A DNA stretch of 40,619 bases from Bacillota bacterium (GCA_012521335.1 JAAYMM010000048.1:1-40619); one strand, 5' to 3'. Counted from the first letter of the stretch, positions 8,702 through 18,255 are shown. Notes: generated by a model not told the origin, from the sequence alone. Translations and numbers: made by a program.

Positions 8702-9848
8702 ACCCCTTACCTCCATCCTCCCGTGCTAAGGTGCGCAGCGCCTGCAGCGCGGCAGCCAGTTCTTCCTGAGTGTTCAGATGCCCGAAGCTGAAACGGACGG
8801 CTCCCTGTTCTCTGGTACCCAAGGCCTCATGGAGCAGGGGGGCACAGTGCCCGCCAGAGCGGGTGCAGATGCCTCGCTCAGCGAGGCAGGCACTCACCAC
8901 ACTCGAGTCCACTTCTCGAATGTTCACGGCCACAATGGGCAGGCGCTCTGACGCCGTAAAGTCGCCGTACACCACCACACCGGGAATTTCCCGGACCTCC
9001 TGGTAGAAAAAGCTAGTAAGTTCAGCTTCCTTGCGCCTGATCGCCTCGAGCCCCTGCCTCTGTACGTAGCTGATCCCAGCCAGAAGCCCGGCTATGCCGG
9101 GAGTGTTCAAGGTTCCTGCTTCAAGGGCCTCCGGCATCTCCTGGGGATGCTCCCGAGAAAAGGTGTGGATACCGCTCCCGCCCACCTTGAGGGGTCTGAC
9201 CTCAAGCCCGGGGCGCACGTAAAGGCCGCCCACCCCTTGGGGACCGTAGAGCGCCTTATGCCCGGTGAAGCAGAGAATGTCGATGGGCTGCTCGTCGAGA
9301 TGATAGGGATACCAGCCCGCGGTCTGGGCTGCATCCACAATCAGGAGCAAGCCGTGCTCCCGGCAGAAGGCCATGATCCAATCTAGATCAAGCACATTCC
9401 CCGTCAGATTGGATCCGTGGGTGACCACAACTGCCCTGGTGGCTGGGCGCAAGGCCCGGCGCATACCGGCCAAGTCCACAACGCCGCGGCCATCCACGGG
9501 CACGATACTCAGCTCCACACCTCGTCGGGCCAGCCGAAAGAGGGGCCTGAGCACCGAGTTATGCTCCTGGGCCGTTGTGATCACGTGATCACCCGGCTCC
9601 AGCAGCCCGAAGAGAGCTGTATTCAAACTCTCGGTGGCGTTCGCGGTAAAGGCAAAGCGGCTGGGGTCGCTGCAGCCGAAAAACTCTGCCGCGGCCAGCC
9701 GGGCCTGGAAAACCAGGCGGCTCGCGGCCAGGCTCAGCTCGTGCCCGCCCCGCCCGCTGCTGCCCACGTTGCTTAAAGCGCAGGCCACAGCCTGCGCTAC
9801 TCCCTCTGGTTTAGGGAAAGAAGTGGCAGCCTGGTCTAGGTAGATCAT
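8670..9848 (-). CDS. Class-V aminotransferase / cysteine desulfurase family protein
   Basis: MIYLDQAATSFPKP, FTANATESLN, HNSVLRPL, VDAAQTAG, TGHKALYGPQGVGGL (PLP Lys), RSGGHCAPLLHEALGT (Cys loop). Confidence 0.93.
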   Translation of the reverse strand: MIYLDQAATSFPKPEGVAQAVACALSNVGSSGRGGHELSLAASRLVFQARLAAAEFFGCSDPSRFAFTANATESLNTALFGLLEPGDHVITTAQEHNSVLRPLFRLARRGVELSIVPVDGRGVVDLAGMRRALRPATRAVVVTHGSNLTGNVLDLDWIMAFCREHGLLLIVDAAQTAGWYPYHLDEQPIDILCFTGHKALYGPQGVGGLYVRPGLEVRPLKVGGSGIHTFSREHPQEMPEALEAGTLNTPGIAGLLAGISYVQRQGLEAIRRKEAELTSFFYQEVREIPGVVVYGDFTASERLPIVAVNIREVDSSVVSACLAERGICTRSGGHCAPLLHEALGTREQGAVRFSFGHLNTQEELAAALQALRTLAREDGGKGYGRGQGRDHL

Positions 9849-9873
9849 GAAGGACTCTCCTTCCTTTTTGATC

Positions 9874-11490
9874 CTACCATACCGCCACTGTTCCGTCCAC
9901 GCGGCTTTCCGTGCCGCCCACCAGAACCTCCCCAGACCGCAGGATGATCTGGCCCCGGCCGTAGCCGCTGTTGTCTTCAGTGACCGTCACCTCGTGTCCT
10001 AGGTCAGCCAGCTGCTGCACCACGGCTGGGGGTACTGTCTGTTCCAACTGCACCTGGTTGCCCCGGATCCACTGGAAACGGGGCGCATCCAGAGCCGCTT
10101 GGGGATTGTGCCCGAAACGCATCAGGTTCATAACCACCTGCACATGTCCCTGAGGCTGCATAAAGCCTCCCATGACGCCGAAAGGCCCGAGGGGCTCTCC
10201 GCCTCTGGTCAAGAAGCCGGGGATAATGGTGTGGTAGGGCCGCTTGCCAGGGGCTAAGCAGTTGATGTGCTGGGGATCAAAGGAGAAGTTGTGCCCCCGG
10301 TTGTGCAGGGCAATACCTGTACCAGGCACCACCAAGCCGGAACCAAAGCCCATGTAGTTGCTTTGGATGAACGAAACCATGTTGCCAGCGCTGTCCGCCG
10401 CGCAGAGGTACACCGTTCCCCCTTTGACCTCCGGCGATGGCGGAGGCAGTACGGCCCGGTCTTGGATGAGCTTCCTTTTTTCCTCCGCCCAAGCCTCAGA
10501 AAGCAGATCCTCCACCTTCATCTGCATGTGCTGGGGATCTGTCACGTAGCGCTGGGCGTCGGCAAAGGCCAGCTTCAAAGCTTCTATCTGCAGGTGGTAA
10601 GCACGGGGCTGCTGGCTGTCTGCTGGCTGGAGATCCAAGCCCCGCAGGATGTTCAAGGCCATGAGGGCCACGATCCCCTGCCCGTTGGGGGGAATTTCCC
10701 ACACTTCCACATCGCCAAACGGAATCCCGATGGGCTCCACCCACTCCGGCTGGAAGGCGGCCAGATCTTCTGCTCGAAGAAAACCTCCGTGCTCCTTGGA
10801 GAAAGCATCCATGCGCTCGGCCAGCTCTCCCCGGTAGAAGGCCTCGGCCCTGCTGTCGGCGATGAGCTGCAGAGTGCGGGCATGATCCGGCAGGCGCACA
10901 ACTTCCCCGGCCCTAGGCGCCCGTCCTGCGGGGGTAAAAGTGTCAGACCAGTGCTTGAACTCTGGCCCCTTCAGGTTCTTACTGTAGATCTGGAAAGCCC
11001 TCTCCCACTGGCGGTGCAGAATAGGAGAAACGGGATAGCCCTGCTCCGCGTAGTCAATCGCGGGGGCGAGTACTTCCCCCAAGGAAAGCTTGCCAAAACG
11101 CTCCGCCAGGGCTGCCCAGGCGGCCGGGGCTCCCGGCACGTTCACCGGTACAAACCCGTATTTGGGGATCTCTTGGTAACCGCGGGCCTGCAGCTGCTCG
11201 ATGCTGATGCTCCGGGGTGCGGGCCCGCTGGCATTGAGCCCATAGAGCTTGCCCTGAAAAGCCACGATGGCAAAGGCATCGCCGCCGATGCCGTTAGAAG
11301 TGGGCTCGCACACAGTTAAGCAGGCAGCCGCGGCCAAAGCCGCGTCCACCGCGTTGCCTCCCTTTTTGAGCATGTCCAGCCCAGCTTGGGCCGCTAAAGC
11401 ATTGGAGGTGGCCACCATCCCCTTCCTGCCGAAAACCGGATAGCGGTGGGTGGGGTAGGACACCTCCAAACCGCTGAAGTTTATGTTCAC
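9874..11490 (-). CDS. ggt: Gamma-glutamyltransferase family protein
   Basis: GGNAVDAALAAAACLTVCEPTSNGIGGDAF; GGTVYLCAADSAGNMVSFIQSNYMGFGSGLVVPGTGIALHNRG (auto-processing Thr region). GTG 11490 follows GGAGGGAACA. Confidence 0.93.
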   Translation of the reverse strand: MNINFSGLEVSYPTHRYPVFGRKGMVATSNALAAQAGLDMLKKGGNAVDAALAAAACLTVCEPTSNGIGGDAFAIVAFQGKLYGLNASGPAPRSISIEQLQARGYQEIPKYGFVPVNVPGAPAAWAALAERFGKLSLGEVLAPAIDYAEQGYPVSPILHRQWERAFQIYSKNLKGPEFKHWSDTFTPAGRAPRAGEVVRLPDHARTLQLIADSRAEAFYRGELAERMDAFSKEHGGFLRAEDLAAFQPEWVEPIGIPFGDVEVWEIPPNGQGIVALMALNILRGLDLQPADSQQPRAYHLQIEALKLAFADAQRYVTDPQHMQMKVEDLLSEAWAEEKRKLIQDRAVLPPPSPEVKGGTVYLCAADSAGNMVSFIQSNYMGFGSGLVVPGTGIALHNRGHNFSFDPQHINCLAPGKRPYHTIIPGFLTRGGEPLGPFGVMGGFMQPQGHVQVVMNLMRFGHNPQAALDAPRFQWIRGNQVQLEQTVPPAVVQQLADLGHEVTVTEDNSGYGRGQIILRSGEVLVGGTESRVDGTVAVW

Positions 11491-12881
11491 ACTGTTCCCT
11501 CCTGTGCTGTGCTCTCTGCACGCATAGTCACCATTTCCTGGTCCTTGTTCATAAAGCGCAGATACCAAGCGCTGAGAATGAGTCCCTTAAGGATCGTGGA
11601 AATACTGATCGTCCACCACACCCCGTCCAGCCCTAGGGCGCTCCCGGACAGGAGCAAGGCCGCGGGAATGCGCAGGGCGTTCAGGGAGATGCCCACGATG
11701 GACGGTGGGGTAGTCCGGCCCAACCCGATAAAGGCCCCCGCGGTTAGTATTTCCACCGCCTGGGGCAGCTGGGAAAGGCCGATAATGCGCAGATACGCTG
11801 TGCCCACGGCCAAAGCTTCCGGTTCATGCAGAAAGATGGAGATCAGAGGCCGAGCCGCGCCGACTAGAGCCGCGGTAGCCACCCCACCCAGGCAGGAGAC
11901 CACGCCCAGGCCGACAAAATAGCCGCGGTACACCCTCTGACCCTGGCGCGCTCCATAGTTTTGACCCGCGAAGGCACTCATCGCCGACTGAAAGCCGCCC
12001 GCGGTCATCCAGGAGATGGACTCAATCTGGCTGCCCACCCGCTGCACCGCGATGGCCACAGGACCCCAGGCGGAGATAATGCGGGCAATGGCCATGGAAA
12101 TCAAGGTAAACAAAGCGCTCTGCAGCGACATGGGCAGACCCCGGGCGAACATCTGCCGCAGGTACCCCCAGTCAGGACGTTTCAGGAGCTGCAGCCCGGA
12201 GAAAAGCTCCGGACGCCGGCGGGCTTCCCAGATGAAGACGCTGGTGGCCAGCAGCTGAGCCAGCAACGTGGTCACGGCTGCCCCCACCACTTCCAAGCGG
12301 GGAATGGGCCCGAAGCCGAAGATGAACATGGGGTCCAGGATGATGTTGGCCACCAGCCCCAAGGCGTTGATGCGGAAAGGGGTGGCGCTGTCGCCAGAGC
12401 CGTTGAAAATGGCTGTGAAAACGGGGTTAGTGGCAAAAAAGACCATGCCGGCACAGATAATGGCCAGATAAGTGCCGGCCATAGCTTGGATGTCCGGCCC
12501 CAAGCGGTAGAAACTCAACAACGGCCCGCGGAAGATCAGCAGGAGCGCAGCGTAGACAACACTCAGGACAAATATGAGCTGCAGGCTGTGGCGAATGGCC
12601 TTGGCCACACCTTCCCGATCCTGGCGACCGATGGATTGGGCCACGCCCACCTCCGCCCCGATGCGGGGAATGATAATCAAAGCGTTGGCCAGCCAGGTGA
12701 AGAACCCCGAGGTTCCCACCGCGGCCACCGCTCCGCTGCCCAGCCGGCCTACCCAGATCATGTCAATAAAGCCGTAGGCCATCTGCACGAAAGAAGTGGC
12801 GATGATGGGTAGAGCCAGTTTGAGCAGTGCCGTGAGGATGCTGCCTTCCGTTAAGGGAATCGCTTTGCTGCTTCTGATCAT
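11487..12881 (-). CDS. MATE-family efflux transporter
   Basis: LALPIIATSFVQMAYGFIDMIWVGRLGSGAVAAVGTSGFFTWLANALI; 12 hydrophobic segments; stop overlaps ggt start (GTGTGA). Confidence 0.93.
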   Translation of the reverse strand: MIRSSKAIPLTEGSILTALLKLALPIIATSFVQMAYGFIDMIWVGRLGSGAVAAVGTSGFFTWLANALIIIPRIGAEVGVAQSIGRQDREGVAKAIRHSLQLIFVLSVVYAALLLIFRGPLLSFYRLGPDIQAMAGTYLAIICAGMVFFATNPVFTAIFNGSGDSATPFRINALGLVANIILDPMFIFGFGPIPRLEVVGAAVTTLLAQLLATSVFIWEARRRPELFSGLQLLKRPDWGYLRQMFARGLPMSLQSALFTLISMAIARIISAWGPVAIAVQRVGSQIESISWMTAGGFQSAMSAFAGQNYGARQGQRVYRGYFVGLGVVSCLGGVATAALVGAARPLISIFLHEPEALAVGTAYLRIIGLSQLPQAVEILTAGAFIGLGRTTPPSIVGISLNALRIPAALLLSGSALGLDGVWWTISISTILKGLILSAWYLRFMNKDQEMVTMRAESTAQEGTV

Positions 12882-12962
12882 GTTCCAGCCTCGCTTCGAA
12901 GAAGTGCTGCCCCACACTTATTCTCCAGCCCAGGCCCCATTCCTCCCTTAGGCTGCCCAAGC

Positions 12963-12988
12963 AAAAAGCTGGGAGAAAACCTCCCAGC
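12963..12988 (-). terminator. Rho-independent terminator downstream of the lipoprotein gene
   Basis: Minus strand GCTGGGAG-GTTTT-CTCCCAGC-TTTTT. Confidence 0.8.
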
Positions 12989-13007
12989 CCTGGCCTGCTT
13001 GCTTCCT

Positions 13008-13685
13008 TTACTGCCCTTGCTCCAGCACCCCGATGAACACATAGCCCGCTTCGTAGGCGTAGTCCCGGGACACATCGCCCAGTTTGATCTCGATTACGTC
13101 CCGCCGTTCCATTTCCACTACCTCTTCATAGTGGACTGGCACCCCGTTGGCGTACACTCCCTGGAGATACACGGGTATGATGCTCCGCAAGTCGTTGTTC
13201 AGCCTGATGAAGAAACTGAAATCCTGCACACTGGCGGTGTAGAACGCTTCTTCCATAAACCTGGCAAAGAGGCCGTCAATCTGCTCCCCATTGAGCAGCA
13301 GCCCAAAGGCCGTCAGGCCTTCTTCCAAGGGAGTGATCACCACTGCCAAGGGCTCTTCGTTCCAGGGTTCGTAGTCGATGAGATCCAAGGGTATAACAGG
13401 GATTTTCAAGTCCGCGATCACTTTGGAGGAATAGTCATCACTGCCGGTGCGGAAGTTTTTCACATCCCTAAAGGTCTCTTCGAGCATGCTCTTGAGTTTG
13501 TCGTTGTACTCCTCGCCAGGCGACTCGATGATCACAGAACCGGTGGCCAGAAGATACTCCTCTGCGCCGCTCGCCACATCGATAACATCCTGCACATACA
13601 GGTCGGTAACAAACTCCCCGGCACAACCGGTCAGAACCAGCAGCGCCAGGAGCAATAGTACTCCAGCCAGCTTTTTGGGCACCAT
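13008..13685 (-). CDS. Predicted lipoprotein of unknown function
   Basis: MVPKKLAGVLLLLALLVLTGCAGEF: lipobox LTGC; no recognised domain. Confidence 0.75.
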   Translation of the reverse strand: MVPKKLAGVLLLLALLVLTGCAGEFVTDLYVQDVIDVASGAEEYLLATGSVIIESPGEEYNDKLKSMLEETFRDVKNFRTGSDDYSSKVIADLKIPVIPLDLIDYEPWNEEPLAVVITPLEEGLTAFGLLLNGEQIDGLFARFMEEAFYTASVQDFSFFIRLNNDLRSIIPVYLQGVYANGVPVHYEEVVEMERRDVIEIKLGDVSRDYAYEAGYVFIGVLEQGQ

Positions 13686-13772
13686 AGGAATCCCCCTTAA
13701 GGTTTAGTCTATGAACCTTCGGCACGGGGGGTTCGTTTCCTTCTTCTGCCATTTAGTTCTTAAGCGCACAAG

Positions 13773-14630
13773 CTAGCCCTTCACCGCACCGCTGGTGAGA
13801 CCTGCCACCAGATGCTTCTGCAGGAACAGGAAGAGGATGACGATGGGCAGGGCACCCAGAACCGAGGCCGCGGCAAAGACCCCCCAGCGGCTGGCGTACT
13901 GGTCGTGGATAAACAGCTGCAATCCCACAGCCAGGGTATACTTCTCCGTGGAACTGATCAACACACTGGCCAAGATGAGCTCAGAATAGGTTCCGATAAA
14001 CTGCAGCAGGAACACCACCGCCAGAATAGGCCGGGCCAAGGGCAGGATGATCAGGTAAAAGGCCTGGAAGGGGGAGGCCCCATCGATCATGGCCGATTCC
14101 TCCAGGGAGTTGGGAATGGTATCGAAGTACCCTTTCATGAGCCAAGCGTTGACGCCCATGGCACCCCCCAGGTAGACCATGATCAAACCGGCATGGGTGT
14201 TGATCCCCAAAGCCGGGAAGATGCGTCCGATGCTCAGCACCAAGAGGTAGATAGATACAGCAGCCAGCATCTGGGGGAAGACCTGGATGAGCAGGGACGC
14301 AAACAGACCGGTGCGCCGCCCTCTGAAACGAAACCGCGAGAAGGCATAGGCCGCAAAGGAGGTCATAATCACAACTAAAGTAGAGGTAATCAGACCAATG
14401 ACGATAGAGTTTTTGATCCACAGGGCAATGGGATACTGCTCACTGGTGAACACTTCCCGGTAGTTGGCCAGACTCGGATTGCCGGGAATGAGCCTCTGCC
14501 CCACCAGCGTATTGGCCGGATTAAACGAAGCGGAGATCACCCACAGGATGGGAAACAGCGCGAACACCACAAAGAGCAGCAGCACGGCATGGCGCCAGAG
14601 GCTCCCGAACAGACTGTGCCTTCTATACAT
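13773..14630 (-). CDS. CUT1 sugar ABC permease, MalG-like
   Basis: EAA motif 'EESAMIDGASPFQAFYLIILPLARPILAVVFLLQF'; MalG-like C-terminus. Confidence 0.93.
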   Translation of the reverse strand: MYRRHSLFGSLWRHAVLLLFVVFALFPILWVISASFNPANTLVGQRLIPGNPSLANYREVFTSEQYPIALWIKNSIVIGLITSTLVVIMTSFAAYAFSRFRFRGRRTGLFASLLIQVFPQMLAAVSIYLLVLSIGRIFPALGINTHAGLIMVYLGGAMGVNAWLMKGYFDTIPNSLEESAMIDGASPFQAFYLIILPLARPILAVVFLLQFIGTYSELILASVLISSTEKYTLAVGLQLFIHDQYASRWGVFAAASVLGALPIVILFLFLQKHLVAGLTSGAVKG

Positions 14631-16143
14631 TCTTGCGCACCTCCTCCAGGGTGCCGGTGAAGCGGAAGTTGATGAACGTAATGGCCCCGGTAATCAAGAA
14701 GATGACCAAAGTGACTGCGGACGCAAGCCCGTAATCGACACCCCGCCCGCTTTCAAAGGCCAAACGGTAGGTGTAGGAGATAAGGATGTCCGTGTGACCT
14801 GCAGGGGTCTGGGCCCCGACCATGGGCGGCCGGCCCCTGGTGAGCAGGTAGATGACGGAGAAGTTGTTGAAGTTGAAGGAGAAGGAGGCAATCAACAGCG
14901 GCGCCACGCTCACCATCAGCAGAGGCAGGGTGATGTGGTAAAACTGCTGCCAGGAGGAAGCGCCATCCACAACCGCCGCTTCATACATCTCATGGTCGAT
15001 GCTCTGGAGGGCCCCCAGACAGACCAGCATCATATAGGGGAAGCCCAGCCAGAGGTTGAGAATGACCAAGGCCACTTTGGCCCACACCGGATCCTGCAGC
15101 CAGGGTACCCCCGAGCCGATGGTGGCCCGGAGAACTTGGTTGATAATGCCCAATTCCGTATGGAACAGCCCGCGCCAGATCAAAGCAGAGATGAAGGCCG
15201 GTACGGCATAGGGCAGAATCAGAACAGAACGATAAAACTTGCGCAGGCGCAGATACGGATCGTTAAGCAGGATGGCCAGGAACAACCCCACGGCAAAGGT
15301 GCAGCCCACGCTGAGCAGCGCCCACTGCACCGTCCAGATGAACACCCGGACAAAGGGGCCGGTCACCTGCGGGTTGGTAAACAACCGGCGGAAGTTGTTT
15401 AGCCCAATAACCTCCCGAAAACCGGGGGTCAGGCGCGTGCCGTCTGGGGCCTCGAAATAGCCTAAAACCGGCCGGTAAACCGTACCGCTTTCCAGATCGA
15501 TCAGCTCATCCCGCTCCCGGATGTACTCATACTGGGGACGGTACACGCCAAAGTAATTGATATTGCGCATCTGCAGCTGCCAGGTTTCGTCAAAGGCAAA
15601 GGATAGAGCGGAAAGCTCATTGGTGGCCCGTACCAAATCGGCCCGGGTGAGTTCCGTGAACTGAGCCAGCTGGCTGAAGCGCTCATCCCCTTCCTGCACA
15701 GGCTCAAGGCGTCCCGCGTGCCCCAGCAGCAGCTCACCCTGGGGACTGGTAAACAGAAACCACAGCTCGCCGGCGCCATCGCGATAGGCGGTGTAGGTAT
15801 AGTTTCCCGCCTCCGCATCGAGGATACGGCGCTCCTGCAGTTGGGTCACGGCCTGTTCCTTGCTGAGAATGTTGCCTGTTCCGTAGTTGGTTACGGAAAC
15901 ATAGACGGTGTACACGATGGGATAGACCACCAACAGGATCATGAAAAAGGAAGCCGGCAGCAGATAGCGGTATGGATAGCCTTTCTCCGAGATGAAGATG
16001 AAGTTGACCAGGGCAGCCCCCAGGACCAAAAGCAGCAGAACCCAATAGGCCTGGTGGCCCAGGAGAAACAACGCCGTCCAGATGAAGACCACATTAAGGA
16101 CACCTAGGAAGACTCCCTTGATAAGCTTTGCCACTTCCATCAC
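14623..16143 (-). CDS. CUT1 sugar ABC permease, MalF-like with large extracytoplasmic loop
   Basis: EAA motif 'YEAAVVDGASSWQQFYHITLPLLMVSVAPLLIASFSFNFNNFSVIYLLTRGRPPM'; long hydrophilic insert after the early TM segments as in MalF. Confidence 0.93.
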   Translation of the reverse strand: MMEVAKLIKGVFLGVLNVVFIWTALFLLGHQAYWVLLLLVLGAALVNFIFISEKGYPYRYLLPASFFMILLVVYPIVYTVYVSVTNYGTGNILSKEQAVTQLQERRILDAEAGNYTYTAYRDGAGELWFLFTSPQGELLLGHAGRLEPVQEGDERFSQLAQFTELTRADLVRATNELSALSFAFDETWQLQMRNINYFGVYRPQYEYIRERDELIDLESGTVYRPVLGYFEAPDGTRLTPGFREVIGLNNFRRLFTNPQVTGPFVRVFIWTVQWALLSVGCTFAVGLFLAILLNDPYLRLRKFYRSVLILPYAVPAFISALIWRGLFHTELGIINQVLRATIGSGVPWLQDPVWAKVALVILNLWLGFPYMMLVCLGALQSIDHEMYEAAVVDGASSWQQFYHITLPLLMVSVAPLLIASFSFNFNNFSVIYLLTRGRPPMVGAQTPAGHTDILISYTYRLAFESGRGVDYGLASAVTLVIFLITGAITFINFRFTGTLEEVRKNV

Positions 16144-16169
16144 TCATTTCTTAAGCTTGCTTGGGAAGA

Positions 16170-16200
16170 GATTCCCCTTGGAGAAACTCCAAGGGGAATC
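16170..16200 (-). other. Perfect 14-bp intercistronic hairpin between malE-like and malF-like genes
   Basis: GATTCCCCTTGGAG-AAA-CTCCAAGGGGAATC; no T-tract downstream on the minus strand. Confidence 0.85.
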
Positions 16201-16221
16201 GGCGCTGCAGAGCACGAACCA

Positions 16222-17421
16222 TCACATGCTCTCTTGGATAGTCTGCACGATGATCTCCACAGCGTTCTGGATGGCAGCCCGCGGCGTGGACTGCTGGTTG
16301 ATCACCAGTTCAATGGCATCGCTCCAGGCGGTCCAGACCGAGTTCATGGCGGGGATAGCGGGCATGGGCACCGCTTCAGCCGCAGCCTCCATCACGCCGC
16401 GCATATCAGGATCTTCGTTGATAACCTCCGCAGCGGGCAGGAACGCGGTGGGGCGAGGATCGCCTTCAAAAATGGCCAGCATGGTCTCTTTCGTGGCCAC
16501 AAACTCATTGAGGAAGATGTTGGCCAGCAGCTTGTTTTCGCTGAAGGCACTGACCATAAAGCCCTGGGCACCCAGGAAGGGTTTGCCGTACTGTCCTTTG
16601 TAGGACGGGATCTGGGTGAAGCCGTAGTTCACGCCCGCGGCCCGCACATCACCAAAGGCCCACGGGCCAGTCATCATGGTAGCGGCCTGGCCGTTTTGGA
16701 ACAGGCTCATCATGGTGTCATAGGGTGTAGCGCGAGCAATGACGCCTTCGTTCAGCAACTGCTCGAAGAACTCAAAACCTTCGATGGCGCCTGCATTGGC
16801 CAAGCCCACATCGAGAGGATTGAGCACGCCTTCTTCATCCACGCCGAACACATAGCCGCCCAGCATGCTGAAGAAGGGGAAGGTGTGGTACGGGTCAGGT
16901 TGCGGCAGCACCAGACCGTAAATGCCCTTGGGCGCCAATTCGTTCTTGGTCAGCTCAACCAGCTCTTCAAAGCTGGCGATGCCATCTTCGCCCACCAGGT
17001 CTTTGTTGTAGAACAAGCCGATGGACTCAATGGCGTAGGGAATCCCGTAGTACTGTCCGCCCCAAGTGAAGGCATCGAGGCCCGACTGCAGGAACAGGGA
17101 CGGATTTTCGATGTCGATGGGCTCAATCAGACCATCGCTAACCAGCTGGCCCAACCAGTCATGGGCACCAATGATGATGTCGGGTCCTTCACCTGTGGGC
17201 GCCACAATAGCCAGGTTGTCGCGGATATCGCCAAAGGGCAGCTCCTGAATCTTCACAGGAATGCCGTACTCGGCAACAAAGGTCCTGGCTACAGCGGTGA
17301 GAACAGGAGCCCGTTCCCCGTCGATCCAGATCAGCAGCTCACCGGGAACAGAAGCAGCAACAGGCAGGCTCAGAGCCAAGGCCAAAGCAAATACCAAACT
17401 AAACACGGCTATTCTTTTCAT
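16222..17421 (-). CDS. Maltose/maltodextrin-type ABC solute-binding protein, MalE-like
   Basis: Signal peptide plus GELLIWIDGERAPVLTAVARTFVAEYGIPVKIQELPFGDIRDNLAIVAPTGEGPDIIIGAHDWLGQL; ATMMTGPWAFGDVRAAG. Confidence 0.93.
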   Translation of the reverse strand: MKRIAVFSLVFALALALSLPVAASVPGELLIWIDGERAPVLTAVARTFVAEYGIPVKIQELPFGDIRDNLAIVAPTGEGPDIIIGAHDWLGQLVSDGLIEPIDIENPSLFLQSGLDAFTWGGQYYGIPYAIESIGLFYNKDLVGEDGIASFEELVELTKNELAPKGIYGLVLPQPDPYHTFPFFSMLGGYVFGVDEEGVLNPLDVGLANAGAIEGFEFFEQLLNEGVIARATPYDTMMSLFQNGQAATMMTGPWAFGDVRAAGVNYGFTQIPSYKGQYGKPFLGAQGFMVSAFSENKLLANIFLNEFVATKETMLAIFEGDPRPTAFLPAAEVINEDPDMRGVMEAAAEAVPMPAIPAMNSVWTAWSDAIELVINQQSTPRAAIQNAVEIIVQTIQESM

Positions 17422-17487
17422 ACAGGCACCTCCGTCTAATTTAGTCCACTTGACAACGCAGCGCTGCTGAACCCATCACCTCCGCTG

Positions 17488-17501
17488 TGATAACGTTTGC
17501 A
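17488..17501. promoter_or_regulatory. cre-like / LacI-family operator upstream of malE-like gene
   Basis: Minus strand TGCAAACGTTATCA matches TGNAANCGNWNNCW at every position. Confidence 0.5.
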
Positions 17502-17721
17502 CTGGTGACAAAAGGAACAAGAGGAAGAATCCCCCATGCTTAATGATTCTCTAGGCACATGGCACCTCCTGCTGTTTGGGCAAATTTTCCGTTGGAAAAG
17601 TTAAGGAAGCCTGTGTCTTCTTTAGTATTTGTTCTGTCCCCTGGCTAGCCCTCCCTCCCTGAGGAGCAGTATCAGCTGCGGGCAGGACAGGCCAAGATCC
17701 CAGGCGCACCTGGGACCTTGG

Positions 17722-18255
17722 TTACCGCTTGTTGTGGGGCCGCTGGTAGTCGGCGGCGATTCTTTCTTTCCAGCGGCCATCGAACCGACCGCTGCGCCGG
17801 TAAGAGGCAACCGCCTCGCTCATGGCCGCGAAATTAAGGGCTATACCTTCCCATCGGCATGGAAGTTTTGGGCCCGCTGTGGGGCGATTGCGTACTGGGC
17901 GGCCGCCGCGATGGCATCCATGTTGGCTTCCAAGAAGATGAACTCCCAGCCGTGCTGCCCACGCAGCTTGGCCACCAGTTCCTTGACCATCTGGGCAGAA
18001 AACTCCACGCTGCTGTTTTCCTGGCCATCGGTGATAATCACCACCAGAACCCGAGCCTCGCTGTTCTCCCGCGCCTTTTCCCTGTGCCTGGCTGCCACTC
18101 TGTGCAGGGTCCGACCCATGGCATCCAGCAGGGCCGTGCTTCCTCCCACTTGATACTCTCGCCTGGTCAAGGGCTGCACCGTTTTCAGGTTTACCCCATC
18201 GAATTCAGCGCCAAGACAGCTGTGCTTGTACTGCACCTGGTGTATGGGCGTGCTT
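17722..18255 (-). pseudogene. VWA-domain protein pseudogene (N-terminus/MIDAS lost, frameshifted)
   Basis: VQPLTRREYQVGGSTALLDAMGRTLHRV...VLVVIITDGQENSSVEF...GWEFIFLEANMDAIAAAAQYAIAPQRAQNFHADGK then a stop at 17841; shifting one base at GGGAAGGTA restores GIALNFAAMSEAVASYRRSGRFDGRWKERIAADYQRPHNKR* to 17722. No upstream DxSxS-containing N-terminus. Confidence 0.75.

Noticed and set aside
10267-11319. 350-aa plus-strand ORF opposite ggt
   Set aside because: Antisense shadow of gamma-glutamyltransferase; no domain signature.
16234-17439. 401-aa plus-strand ORF opposite the MalE-like gene
   Set aside because: Antisense shadow of a clear solute-binding protein in GC-rich DNA; His/Gln/Gly-rich translation without motifs.
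17629-18153. 174-aa plus-strand ORF
   Set aside because: Antisense to the VWA pseudogene, whose minus-strand frame contains recognisable domain text.
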